Of a stretch of DNA of 7,816 bases, positions 1 to 5,662 are shown in pieces. The first letter of the stretch is position 1. Every line of letters begins with the position of its first letter. Position numbers and translations under genes: made by a program. The stretch is from an uncultured Paracoccus sp. (lineage in GTDB: Bacteria; Pseudomonadota; Alphaproteobacteria; Rhodobacterales; Rhodobacteraceae): assembly GCA_937859005.1 (NCBI GenBank), contig CALLYR010000365.1, positions 1-7,816 of the forward strand, read 5' to 3'. Under the pieces are notes generated by a model, which made no database searches, was not told the origin of the DNA, and was given only the letters and a program-made list of their open reading frames with translations.

Positions 1-53
<53 letters not shown>

Positions 54-190
54 GTAAAATCAGCGCCTTATGCAAGAACCTAAGCTAGCGAATGACGTTG
101 GTTTGCCTCTAGGGTAACGGCCAAGGTAACAAAGCGCGGCGCAGACGTGGGCTGCGCTGGCTGCACAGGTGGATGACAGGCGCAGATGCT
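54..190. other. Gene-free stretch downstream of tRNA-Ala with a GGTAAC direct repeat
   Basis: No credible reading frame is seen. Two GGTAAC hexamers lie at 113-118 and 125-130, starts 12 bases apart. Short spaced repeats of this kind next to the 3' end of a tRNA can be arm-type binding sites of a tyrosine recombinase, but no recombinase gene is present, so this is a guess. The tRNA 3' end is not repeated elsewhere in the window, so no att pair can be shown. Confidence 0.3.
139..157 (-). terminator. Possible weak hairpin terminator of the unknown gene
   Basis: GCGCAG (139-144) and CTGCGC (152-157) form a six-pair stem with a seven-base loop. It lies about 34 bases past the stop codon of the minus-strand gene ending at 191. 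Read on the minus strand, the stem is followed by CGCGCTTTG, with only three T residues. It is therefore a poor intrinsic terminator at best. Confidence 0.25.
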
Positions 191-892
191 CTACTCGCTC
201 TCGTCCGGGAAGGTGAACACGTCGTGGAACTGCGTCACGGCATACGCAATCGGTCTGCCGCTGATCGTCCGCACGTTCACGTCTACGACAAAGCCCTTCT
301 TGTAGAGGTTGTCGTCCGCATCCCTGATCTCATGCTTGATGCGCCCAGCCGCCAGACTGCTCGCATACATGAGAGCCAAGGGTCGTTTTGAGATTTCCTC
401 AATCACGACCCGCTCGCCTGTCCCCTTACTTGCAGCAGCATCCCGAACGTCGGATCGCGTGAACACCATGAGCACTCTTTCGTGGGCAGAGCTGCCGGGC
501 AGATCATCTTCGACGCGGCGCTTCTCAATTTCAGACAGCGCCTCTTTTGCCTCGTCGTTCGTGAACTGGAATCCGATCCGAACTTCGCGCTTGCCGTCTT
601 CATAAACGGCTGCGCTTAGGCTGGCCCGGCCGTTTGGATCATTGGCGATGACCTTGACGGCATCCAGGTAGTCTTTGACTTCGGCCTTGGTGTCGGGCTG
701 CTCCGTTCGGTCTTTCTTGATGAATGCCGTGATCCGCGCGCCCCAACGGCGCACGAAGTCCTCGACCATCATTGAAGTTTCGGCGGCAGACAGAGCGTGA
801 CCACGACGGACCGTTACAGCCGGGGGCGCAGCGAGAGCGCGGCGACGGTAGTGCAGTCGCGGAACGGCACGCGAGCCTGATGTTTCAGGCAC
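191..892 (-). CDS. Hypothetical protein of unknown function, possibly accessory
   Basis: I do not recognise this protein. The frame runs from a GTG at 892 to a TAG at 191 (233 residues). No good ribosome binding site is seen at 892, and the first 40 residues are basic and low in complexity. The paired ATG codons at 772-767 (residues 41-42) are an alternative start giving about 193 residues, but they also lack a clear Shine-Dalgarno sequence. From residue 41 the protein looks soluble and folded, with alternating charged helices and strands, several lysine-rich stretches and an acidic tail. I see no membrane segment, signal peptide or catalytic motif. Four hand-counted 60-base rows here have 53-60% GC, against about 70% in sampled nar rows, which suggests a different origin. 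It is bounded by tRNA-Ala and tRNA-His and oriented like tRNA-His. The opposite-strand frames over it are shadows. Confidence 0.6.
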   Translation of the reverse strand: MPETSGSRAVPRLHYRRRALAAPPAVTVRRGHALSAAETSMMVEDFVRRWGARITAFIKKDRTEQPDTKAEVKDYLDAVKVIANDPNGRASLSAAVYEDGKREVRIGFQFTNDEAKEALSEIEKRRVEDDLPGSSAHERVLMVFTRSDVRDAAASKGTGERVVIEEISKRPLALMYASSLAAGRIKHEIRDADDNLYKKGFVVDVNVRTISGRPIAYAVTQFHDVFTFPDESE

Positions 893-915
893 GTTTCATG
901 TTTCAGACGAAACAT
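880..915. promoter_or_regulatory. GTTTCA repeat cluster with a parS-like palindrome
   Basis: ATGTTTCAG occurs twice as a perfect nine-base direct repeat (880-888 and 898-906), and a third GTTTCA lies between them (893-898). The second copy forms a seven-base inverted repeat with GAAACAT: ATGTTTC (898-904), AGAC, GAAACAT (909-915). The palindrome matches the widespread chromosomal parS sequence TGTTTCACGTGAAACA at 13 of 16 positions, with all mismatches in the central four. It sits directly before the GTG at 892, so it could instead be an operator for that gene. Either role is inference. Confidence 0.45.
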
Positions 916-935
916 CGACTAACCGATTGATTTGG

Positions 936-1012
936 TGGTACCGCCTGCCCGGCTCGAACGGGCGACCCCCAGATCCACAATCTGGTGCTCTAACCAACTG
1001 AGCTAAGGCGGC
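936..1012 (-). tRNA. tRNA-His (anticodon GTG)
   Basis: On the minus strand a full 77-base cloverleaf can be folded. It has acceptor GCCGCCT/AGGCGGT with one G-U pair at the end, TA at positions 8-9, and D stem GCTC/GAGC. The anticodon arm is CCAGA-TTGTGGA-TCTGG with GTG, which reads histidine codons. The T arm is GCCCG-TTCGAGC-CGGGC. The discriminator is A and CCA is encoded (938-936). Bacterial histidine tRNAs normally carry an extra G-1 paired with C73. Here position -1 is T and position 73 is A, the divergent form known from a large group of Alphaproteobacteria. Confidence 0.96.
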
Positions 1013-1022
1013 ACAGGCGGAT

Positions 1023-1051
1023 GATCTAATGCCCTGCGAGGCAGGATGCAA
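1023..1051 (-). promoter_or_regulatory. Candidate promoter of tRNA-His
   Basis: On the minus strand TTGCAT (1051-1046) and TAGATC (1028-1023) are separated by 17 bases. Transcription would start near 1016, only a few bases before the mature 5' end at 1012. Both hexamers are weak matches to the sigma-70 consensus. The absence of T at the last -10 position is common in Rhodobacteraceae. Position and spacing are the main support. Confidence 0.35.
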
Positions 1052-1112
1052 GCACCTTGATCGCCCGCGCGGAGCGGCTTAACCACAGGGAACAGGCGAA
1101 AGGGTGGCGCGC

Positions 1113-1337
1113 ATGGGCATCAACAGCGAAAGCGACATGGCGGCGAATCTGCAGATCGGTCCTACCGACCGCGGCATGGTGCGAATCTATGTCGAGGGCG
1201 AGGGCATCGATCTGCCGCTGGACTTCGACCCAGACGAGGCCGAGGAGATCGCCGAGGAGTTGGTCGCAGCGGCCGAGGCGGCGCGCGAGATAGGCCGGGA
1301 CAAGACCGGCAAGGGCAAGCCCGGCAAGCGAAGCTGA
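1113..1337 (+). CDS. Small conserved protein, probably DUF6324 family
   Basis: The product is 74 residues, from ATG at 1113 to TGA at 1337. I prefer this start because AAGGG (1100-1104) lies eight bases before it. A GTG at 1104 in the same frame would add three residues but has no clear ribosome binding site. The protein begins MGINSESDMAANLQIGPTDR, then has a short predicted strand (MVRIYVEG), a hydrophobic-acidic stretch, and a helix rich in Glu and Ala (about 43-62), and ends in a lysine/glycine tail. From memory this matches a short family of unknown function found across Rhodobacterales (DUF6324), which I cannot verify here. It has no membrane segment and should be cytoplasmic. It is divergent from tRNA-His with about 100 bases between, and stands alone with no operon partner. 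Confidence 0.75.
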   Translation: MGINSESDMAANLQIGPTDRGMVRIYVEGEGIDLPLDFDPDEAEEIAEELVAAAEAAREIGRDKTGKGKPGKRS

Positions 1338-1638
1338 GGGTGCGCCTGCGCAGCCGGTTGGTCGTGATTGTGGCAAACACACCCATGCGGCCTTCTTCCG
1401 GCGGTTGCTGCAACAAGGACCGGCTTCATGGCGCAATCGGATACAGGGTTCTGACCGAGTTCGCGCATTCCGGCAGCGAAACCTGACCCCTGCCCCAATG
1501 GAACCCGGAAACTCCGGCACCGGGCGATCCAGGAATGGGCCTTGCAAGACAAATCTGCGGACCTTCTGAAAGCCCGAAGAAAAGCCGGGTCAAGTTAAGG
1601 TCGCAGGTTTTGCCGGTCTGGAACCTTTCGGGCCGCTT
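1338..1638. other. Gene-free stretch after the small conserved gene
   Basis: Frames here are short and use rare codons such as AGA, TTA and AGG, so I call no gene. A short palindrome TGCGC-CT-GCGCA (1341-1352) follows the upstream stop codon but has no T run after it, so it is not a convincing terminator. The right end contains the left arm of the inverted repeat at 1561-1647. I recognise no transposase remnant or RNA. Confidence 0.4.
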
Positions 1639-1647
1639 TCAGAAAGT
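1561..1647. repeat. Long imperfect inverted repeat (hairpin-like element)
   Basis: TTCTGAAAG (1564-1572) is the exact reverse complement of CTTTCAGAA (1636-1644). The match extends inward: CCCGAA on the left arm pairs with TTCGGG on the right after a three-base offset. It also extends outward with one mismatch. The arms are about 19-20 bases each around a loop of roughly 45 bases. It could be a bidirectional transcription barrier between the plus-strand gene ending at 1337 and minus-strand transcripts from narR, a repetitive palindromic element, or a very small transposable element. No target-site duplication is clear. Confidence 0.5.
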
Positions 1648-1833
1648 GCGGATGAAATCGCCCGCCGCGTCGGCCGTCACTGCTCCCCGCTCTTTCGCGA
1701 ATTTCGGCGCAACCGCTTCCACGACAGCGAAGCGCCGCGGTTCAGCGGCCACCGGGGCGCTCTGGCGCAGAGCCTCTTCGATGGGCGGCGGCTGCGCCAG
1801 TTCTGCGCCGTCCTGAACGCCGCCCCCGCACAT
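1639..1833 (-). CDS. Possible small hypothetical protein, 64 residues
   Basis: I do not recognise this protein and its reality is uncertain. The frame runs from ATG at 1833 to TGA at 1639. On the minus strand, GGGAG lies seven bases before the ATG, a good ribosome binding site. By hand count about three quarters of codons end in G or C (47 of 63), as expected for this genome, while the overlapping plus-strand frame (1535-1816) uses several rare codons. The protein has a proline-rich start and then a helical, charged part (about 31-60), with no membrane segment. It lies 110 bases downstream of narR on the same strand, and its stop falls inside the right arm of the inverted repeat at 1561-1647, which could end its transcript. 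It may also be the tail of a decayed gene. Confidence 0.35.
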   Translation of the reverse strand: MCGGGVQDGAELAQPPPIEEALRQSAPVAAEPRRFAVVEAVAPKFAKERGAVTADAAGDFIRTF

Positions 1834-1943
1834 GCCTCGGCTCCCGGACGCCCGCCAGGGTGTTCAAGGCCAGCATCCCTGGCCGCGGACGCGCATCTTT
1901 CACGAATTCCCCGTGTGCATCTGGATTGGCGCGTCCAGCCATC

Positions 1944-2690
1944 TCAGTCATCGGGATCGGGTTCCGGCATCGCGGCGCAGGAGATGTCGTCCCTGGAATC
2001 GGAGCCGTCGATCAGCGGATCGAACCGGGCCAGCGCCGCCAGCCTGGCCCGGTCGGTGATGATGACCCGTGCCCCGTCCACCTTGATCCCGTCCGCCTCC
2101 AGCGACTTCAGCGCACGCGACAGGTTTTCCGGCGTCATCCCCAGATACGAGGCCAGCAGCCGCTTTTCGATGGGCAGGTGATAGCCGGCCGCATTCCCGG
2201 CCCGCACCGATTGCCGCAGCAGCCAGGACGCGATGCGTTCGCGCGAATTGCGCAGCTTCAGTCCCTTGGTCTGGCGCACCACCGCGCGATAGCAGCCCGC
2301 AAGTTCGTCGATGACCGCGACGGCGAATTCCGGATCGCGCCGGAAGGTCGCGCGCAGGTCCGAGGTCGGGATCAGCACGATATGCGACCGCTCGATCGTG
2401 CGCGCCGACATCAGATAAGGTGCATCGCGGATGCAGGCGGCCAGGATGAAGCTGCGCACGGGGCGCACCACGGCCATCGTCGTCTCTCGGTCTGCCCAGC
2501 CGGAGTGAAGCTCGACCCCGCCCTCCATCAGAACATGCAGGAAATCGGCCGCATCGCCCTGCCGGATCAGTTCCAGCCCCGCCGGGAAGACCTGGGCATA
2601 AGCCGCGTGCATCAGCGCGTCGAAATTTGCCTGCAGCATGGTGCGGAACAGGGGCAGATGGCGAATCGCGGGCAGATCATGGGCACGCAT
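1944..2690 (-). CDS. narR: NarR, Crp/Fnr-family regulator of nitrate respiration
   Basis: The product is 248 residues, ATG at 2690 to TGA at 1944, with GGGGGA five bases upstream. It has the Crp/Fnr layout: a beta-roll sensory domain (about 15-115), a long dimer helix (about 115-150) and a C-terminal winged helix (about 150-225). The recognition helix TPENLSRALKSL (186-197) has E188, S191 and R192, the E-x-x-S-R pattern of FNR that reads TTGAT half-sites. The N-terminus has no cysteine cluster. The only cysteines are 86, 133 and 238, so it cannot hold the FNR-type oxygen-sensing 4Fe-4S cluster. In Paracoccus, NarR is known as the nitrate/nitrite-responsive activator of narKGHJI, and the divergent position beside narK fits that. 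The NNR/DnrD group is an alternative assignment, but context favours NarR. An acidic tail (about 224-248) extends past the DNA-binding domain. The long plus-strand frame over it is a shadow. Confidence 0.88.
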   Translation of the reverse strand: MRAHDLPAIRHLPLFRTMLQANFDALMHAAYAQVFPAGLELIRQGDAADFLHVLMEGGVELHSGWADRETTMAVVRPVRSFILAACIRDAPYLMSARTIERSHIVLIPTSDLRATFRRDPEFAVAVIDELAGCYRAVVRQTKGLKLRNSRERIASWLLRQSVRAGNAAGYHLPIEKRLLASYLGMTPENLSRALKSLEADGIKVDGARVIITDRARLAALARFDPLIDGSDSRDDISCAAMPEPDPDD

Positions 2691-2718
2691 GATGGTCCCC
2701 CAGCTGACTGGCTTTGTC

Positions 2719-2748
2719 TTTCTAGGCAGGTCACTTGATGATTGTCAA
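2719..2748 (-). promoter_or_regulatory. Candidate narR promoter with embedded FNR-type site
   Basis: On the minus strand a perfect -35 TTGACA (2748-2743) is followed after 18 bases by TAGAAA (2724-2719), four of six matches to TATAAT. Transcription would start near 2712, leaving a leader of about 22 bases that contains the narR ribosome binding site. The FNR-type site at 2735-2748 contains this -35 element. Confidence 0.5.
2735..2748. promoter_or_regulatory. FNR-type operator near narR (TTGAT-GATT-GTCAA)
   Basis: This site matches the FNR consensus TTGAT-N4-ATCAA at nine of ten positions. It is centred at 2741.5, about 30 bases upstream of the inferred narR start and 114 bases from the second site. 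Because it overlaps the narR -35 hexamer, a bound FNR, Nnr or NarR dimer would block RNA polymerase at narR rather than recruit it. Confidence 0.7.
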
Positions 2749-2848
2749 TCGGCGGGCCCACGAATCCCGGACACCCGTCCCACCTGTTTCCCACGGTCAT
2801 ACGGCAGCGCTCAAACCCCGTCGCTTTTCGGGAGGGGGCGGCGCGGAA

Positions 2849-2862
2849 TTGATCTGGATCAA
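2849..2862. promoter_or_regulatory. Perfect FNR-type site upstream of narK (TTGAT-CTGG-ATCAA)
   Basis: All ten conserved bases of the FNR/NarR consensus are present. The centre is 75 bases before the narK ATG. If it works as a class II activator site at -41.5, transcription starts near 2897, with a leader of about 34 bases. The base string where the -10 would fall (around 2882-2890) is a poor match, so the promoter should depend strongly on activation. NarR and an oxygen-responsive FNR-type protein are the expected ligands. Confidence 0.85.
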
Positions 2863-2901
2863 CCTGCCGGCCGGCGCCGCATGGACTGGTGCCGCGCGAA
2901 G

Positions 2902-2916
2902 CGGGGGCAAACCCCG
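2902..2916 (+). promoter_or_regulatory. Small hairpin in the narK leader
   Basis: CGGGG (2902-2906) and CCCCG (2912-2916) form a five-pair GC stem with a five-base loop, ending five bases before the GGAGG of narK (2921). It would be close to the 5' end of the narK message if transcription starts near 2897. It could protect the message end or affect ribosome access. No T run follows, so it is not a terminator. Confidence 0.35.
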
Positions 2917-2930
2917 TGCAGGAGGGAACC

Positions 2931-5651
2931 ATGTTGACAGGTTCGACGGTCGCAAGGGGCGACCAGACCCGGGCCCTGACCCTGTCCACGATCGCATTCA
3001 CGGCATGTTTTGCGGTCTGGACGATCTTTTCCATCATCGGCGTCGCCATCAAGGCCGAACTGGGGCTGACCGAGTTCCAGTTCGGCCTTCTGGTCGCCAC
3101 GCCGATCCTGACCGGTTCGCTGGTGCGGCTGTTCCTGGGTGTCTGGACCGAAAGGTTCGGGGGCCGCATCGTGTTCTCGGTGCAGATGCTGGCGGCGGCG
3201 CTGGCCACCTGGCTGCTGACCTTCGCCACGACCTATACGACCTATCTGATCGCCGCGCTCGGCATCGGGATGGCGGGCGGGTCGTTCATCATCGGCGTGG
3301 CCTATGTCAGCCGCTGGTATGACAAGGGGCGGCAGGGCACGGCCCTGGGCATCTTCGGCGCGGGCAACGTCGGCGCGGCGGTCACGAAATTCGTGGCCCC
3401 CTTCGTCATGGTTGCCTGGGGCTGGCAGGGCGTCGCCAATCTGTGGGCGCTGGGGCTGGCGCTGATGGGGGTGGCGTTCTTCGTCCTGGCCAAGGACGAC
3501 CCCGAACTGATCGCGCGCCGCGAGGCGGGGATCAGGGCGCCTTCGCTGGCCGAACAGTTCGCGCCGCTCAGGCGCCTGCAGGTCTGGCGCTTCTCGCTTT
3601 ACTATTTCTTCGTCTTCGGCGCCTTCGTGGCGCTGGCGCTGTGGATGCCGCATTACCTGATGGACGTCTATGGCGTCGATGTGCGCACGGCCGGCATGGC
3701 GGCGGCGGCCTTTTCGCTGTCGGCCTCGCTGTTCCGGGCCTATGGCGGGCATCTGTCGGACCGCTTCGGCGCGCGGTCGGTCATGTACTGGACCTTCGGC
3801 TTCAGCCTGGTCTTGCTGTTCATGCTGTCCTATCCGCCCACCGACTATACGGTCCAGGGCAAGGACGGCCCGATCACCTTCTCGACGGAAATGGGGCTGT
3901 GGCCCTTTGTCGGCACGATGTTCATGCTGGGCTTCTTCATGAGCTTGGGCAAGGCGGCGGTGTTCAAGCACATCCCCGTCTATTATCCCAACCATGTCGG
4001 CGCGGTCGGCGGCCTTGTGGGCATGATCGGCGGTCTGGGCGGGTTCATCCTGCCCATCGTCTTCGGCGCGCTTCTGGACGCGACGGGCATCTATACCTCG
4101 TGCTTCGTGCTGCTGTTCGTGCTGGTCGCCGTCGCGCTGGCCTGGATGCATCTGTCGGTGCGCGCGATGGAACGCGCGGCCCATGGCACCGCGCTGGACC
4201 GCCTGCCCGAACTGCCCGAGATGCAGGAAATCCACCAGCCCGGCCGCACGGTGATGCCGCGCGTGATCGAGGACTGGCGCCCCGAGGACCCGGAGTTCTG
4301 GGCCGCCACGGGTCGCCGGGTGGCGCGGCGCAACCTGTGGATCTCGATCCCGGCGCTGCTGCTGGCCTTCTCGGTGTGGATGGTGTGGTCGATGGTCGTG
4401 GCCAAGCTGCCGGCGATCGGCTTTGCCTTCACGTCTGAACAGCTGTTCTGGCTGGCGGCGCTGCCGGCGCTGTCGGGGGCGACGCTGCGCATCTTCTATG
4501 GCTTCATGGTGCCGATCTTCGGCGGCCGCTTCTGGACGACGATCTCGACCGCCTCGCTGCTGATCCCGGCGGTGGGCATCGGCCATGCGGTGCAGAACCC
4601 CGAAACGCCCTATCTGGTCTTTCTGGTGCTGGCGCTGCTGTGCGGGCTGGGGGGCGCCAATTTCGCCTCGTCCATGGCCAATATCGGCTATTTCTTCCCG
4701 CGGTCCGAAAAGGGCCATGCCCTGGCGCTGAACGCCGGGCTGGGGAACCTGGGCGTCAGCGTGATGCAGTTCCTGGTGCCGCTGGTCATCACCGGCGGCG
4801 TCTTCGGCGCGCTTGGCGGTGGCTCGCAGCCTCTGGCCCAGGGCGGCGAGATCTGGCTGCAGAACGCGGGCTTCGTCTGGGTGCCCTTCATCCTGGCCGC
4901 GACCGTGGCGGCCTGGTTGGGCATGAACGACATCGCGGATGCCAAGGCCAGCTTCGCCCAACAGGCGGTGATCTTCACCCGCAGGCACAACTGGCTGATG
5001 TGCGTCCTGTATATCGGCACCTTCGGCAGCTTCATCGGCTATTCCGCGGGCTTCCCGCTGCTGTCGCGGATCGCCTTCCCCGAGGTCAACGCCCTGCAAT
5101 ACGTATTCCTGGGGCCGCTGGTCGGCGCTCTCAGCCGCGCGGGCACGGGTTGGATCTCGGACCGCGTGGGCGGTGGGCGGGTCACCTTCTGGGTGTTCGC
5201 CGGCATGATCGCCAGCGTGCTGGCGGTGATCTGGGGCCTTGATGCGGGCAGCTTCGCAGCCTTCTTCGCAGGCTTCATGGCGTTGTTCTTTTTTACCGGA
5301 GTCGGCAACGCCTCGACCTTCCAGATGATCCCCGTGATCATGGGCAAGGAAATGCCGCGCCTGATGCCGCAACTGACCGGTGCCGACCGCACGCGCCAGA
5401 CGGCCATGGAATCGGCGGGCATCGTGGCCTTCTCGTCGGCCATCGGCGCCTATGGCGGGTTCTTCATCCCCAAGGCCTATGGCTCGTCCATTGCCATGAC
5501 CGGCAGCCCCGTCGGCGCGCTGTGGCTGTTCCTGGCCTTCTATGTGCTTTGCCTGATCATCACCTGGGCCGCCTATGCGCGGCCCGGCGCCCTGCTCCAT
5601 GACATCGAGCGTCGCCTGCCCCTGTCGGGCGCCGCCATGCCCGCAGAATAA
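2931..5651 (+). CDS. narK: NarK1-NarK2 fused nitrate/nitrite transporter
   Basis: The product is 906 residues, ATG at 2931 to TAA at 5651. The start follows GGAGG (2921-2925) by five bases. A GTG at 2889 in frame would add 14 residues but would lie upstream of the inferred transcript start. Two complete major facilitator domains, about 12 membrane helices each, are joined by a soluble linker (about 421-466). The N-terminal half resembles NarK1, the proton-linked nitrate importer, and the C-terminal half (about 467-906) resembles NarK2, the nitrate/nitrite antiporter. Each half keeps the two nitrate-binding arginines known from E. coli NarK (R89, R305): R66 and R269 in the first, R520 and R736 in the second. 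The NarK2 half shows the glycine-rich signatures GLGGANFASSMANIGYFFP and GLGNLGVSVMQ. It acts in the inner membrane, supplying nitrate to cytoplasmic NarG and removing nitrite. It overlaps nothing and precedes narG by 11 bases. The 913-residue opposite-strand frame is a shadow. Confidence 0.95.
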   Translation: MLTGSTVARGDQTRALTLSTIAFTACFAVWTIFSIIGVAIKAELGLTEFQFGLLVATPILTGSLVRLFLGVWTERFGGRIVFSVQMLAAALATWLLTFATTYTTYLIAALGIGMAGGSFIIGVAYVSRWYDKGRQGTALGIFGAGNVGAAVTKFVAPFVMVAWGWQGVANLWALGLALMGVAFFVLAKDDPELIARREAGIRAPSLAEQFAPLRRLQVWRFSLYYFFVFGAFVALALWMPHYLMDVYGVDVRTAGMAAAAFSLSASLFRAYGGHLSDRFGARSVMYWTFGFSLVLLFMLSYPPTDYTVQGKDGPITFSTEMGLWPFVGTMFMLGFFMSLGKAAVFKHIPVYYPNHVGAVGGLVGMIGGLGGFILPIVFGALLDATGIYTSCFVLLFVLVAVALAWMHLSVRAMERAAHGTALDRLPELPEMQEIHQPGRTVMPRVIEDWRPEDPEFWAATGRRVARRNLWISIPALLLAFSVWMVWSMVVAKLPAIGFAFTSEQLFWLAALPALSGATLRIFYGFMVPIFGGRFWTTISTASLLIPAVGIGHAVQNPETPYLVFLVLALLCGLGGANFASSMANIGYFFPRSEKGHALALNAGLGNLGVSVMQFLVPLVITGGVFGALGGGSQPLAQGGEIWLQNAGFVWVPFILAATVAAWLGMNDIADAKASFAQQAVIFTRRHNWLMCVLYIGTFGSFIGYSAGFPLLSRIAFPEVNALQYVFLGPLVGALSRAGTGWISDRVGGGRVTFWVFAGMIASVLAVIWGLDAGSFAAFFAGFMALFFFTGVGNASTFQMIPVIMGKEMPRLMPQLTGADRTRQTAMESAGIVAFSSAIGAYGGFFIPKAYGSSIAMTGSPVGALWLFLAFYVLCLIITWAAYARPGALLHDIERRLPLSGAAMPAE

Positions 5652-5662
5652 GGAGGCCAGCG

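Noticed and set aside
880..915. CRISPR array from the repeated GTTTCA motifs
   Set aside because: Repeats are only six to nine bases with uneven short spacing, and no cas gene is nearby.
1535..1816. A 93-residue plus-strand frame
   Set aside because: It uses rare codons (AGA, TTA, AGG), runs through the inverted repeat, and overlaps a minus-strand frame with better codon use and ribosome site.
1868..1884. Inverted repeat GGCCAG-N5-CTGGCC as a narR terminator
   Set aside because: The stem is only six pairs and is followed on the minus strand by TTGAAC, not a T run, so it is within chance expectation for GC-rich DNA.
1860..2738. A 292-residue plus-strand frame across narR
   Set aside because: The opposite strand encodes a complete Crp/Fnr protein with a correct start, ribosome site and helix-turn-helix. 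This frame has no such support.
2889..2930. Upstream GTG start for narK adding 14 residues
   Set aside because: No ribosome binding site precedes it and it lies upstream of the inferred transcript start, while ATG at 2931 has GGAGG five bases before it.
2859..5600. A 913-residue open frame on the strand opposite narK
   Set aside because: It mirrors the coding frame of narK in high-GC DNA. The translation is rich in His, Arg, Gln and Asp with no domain, and narK is firmly identified on the other strand.
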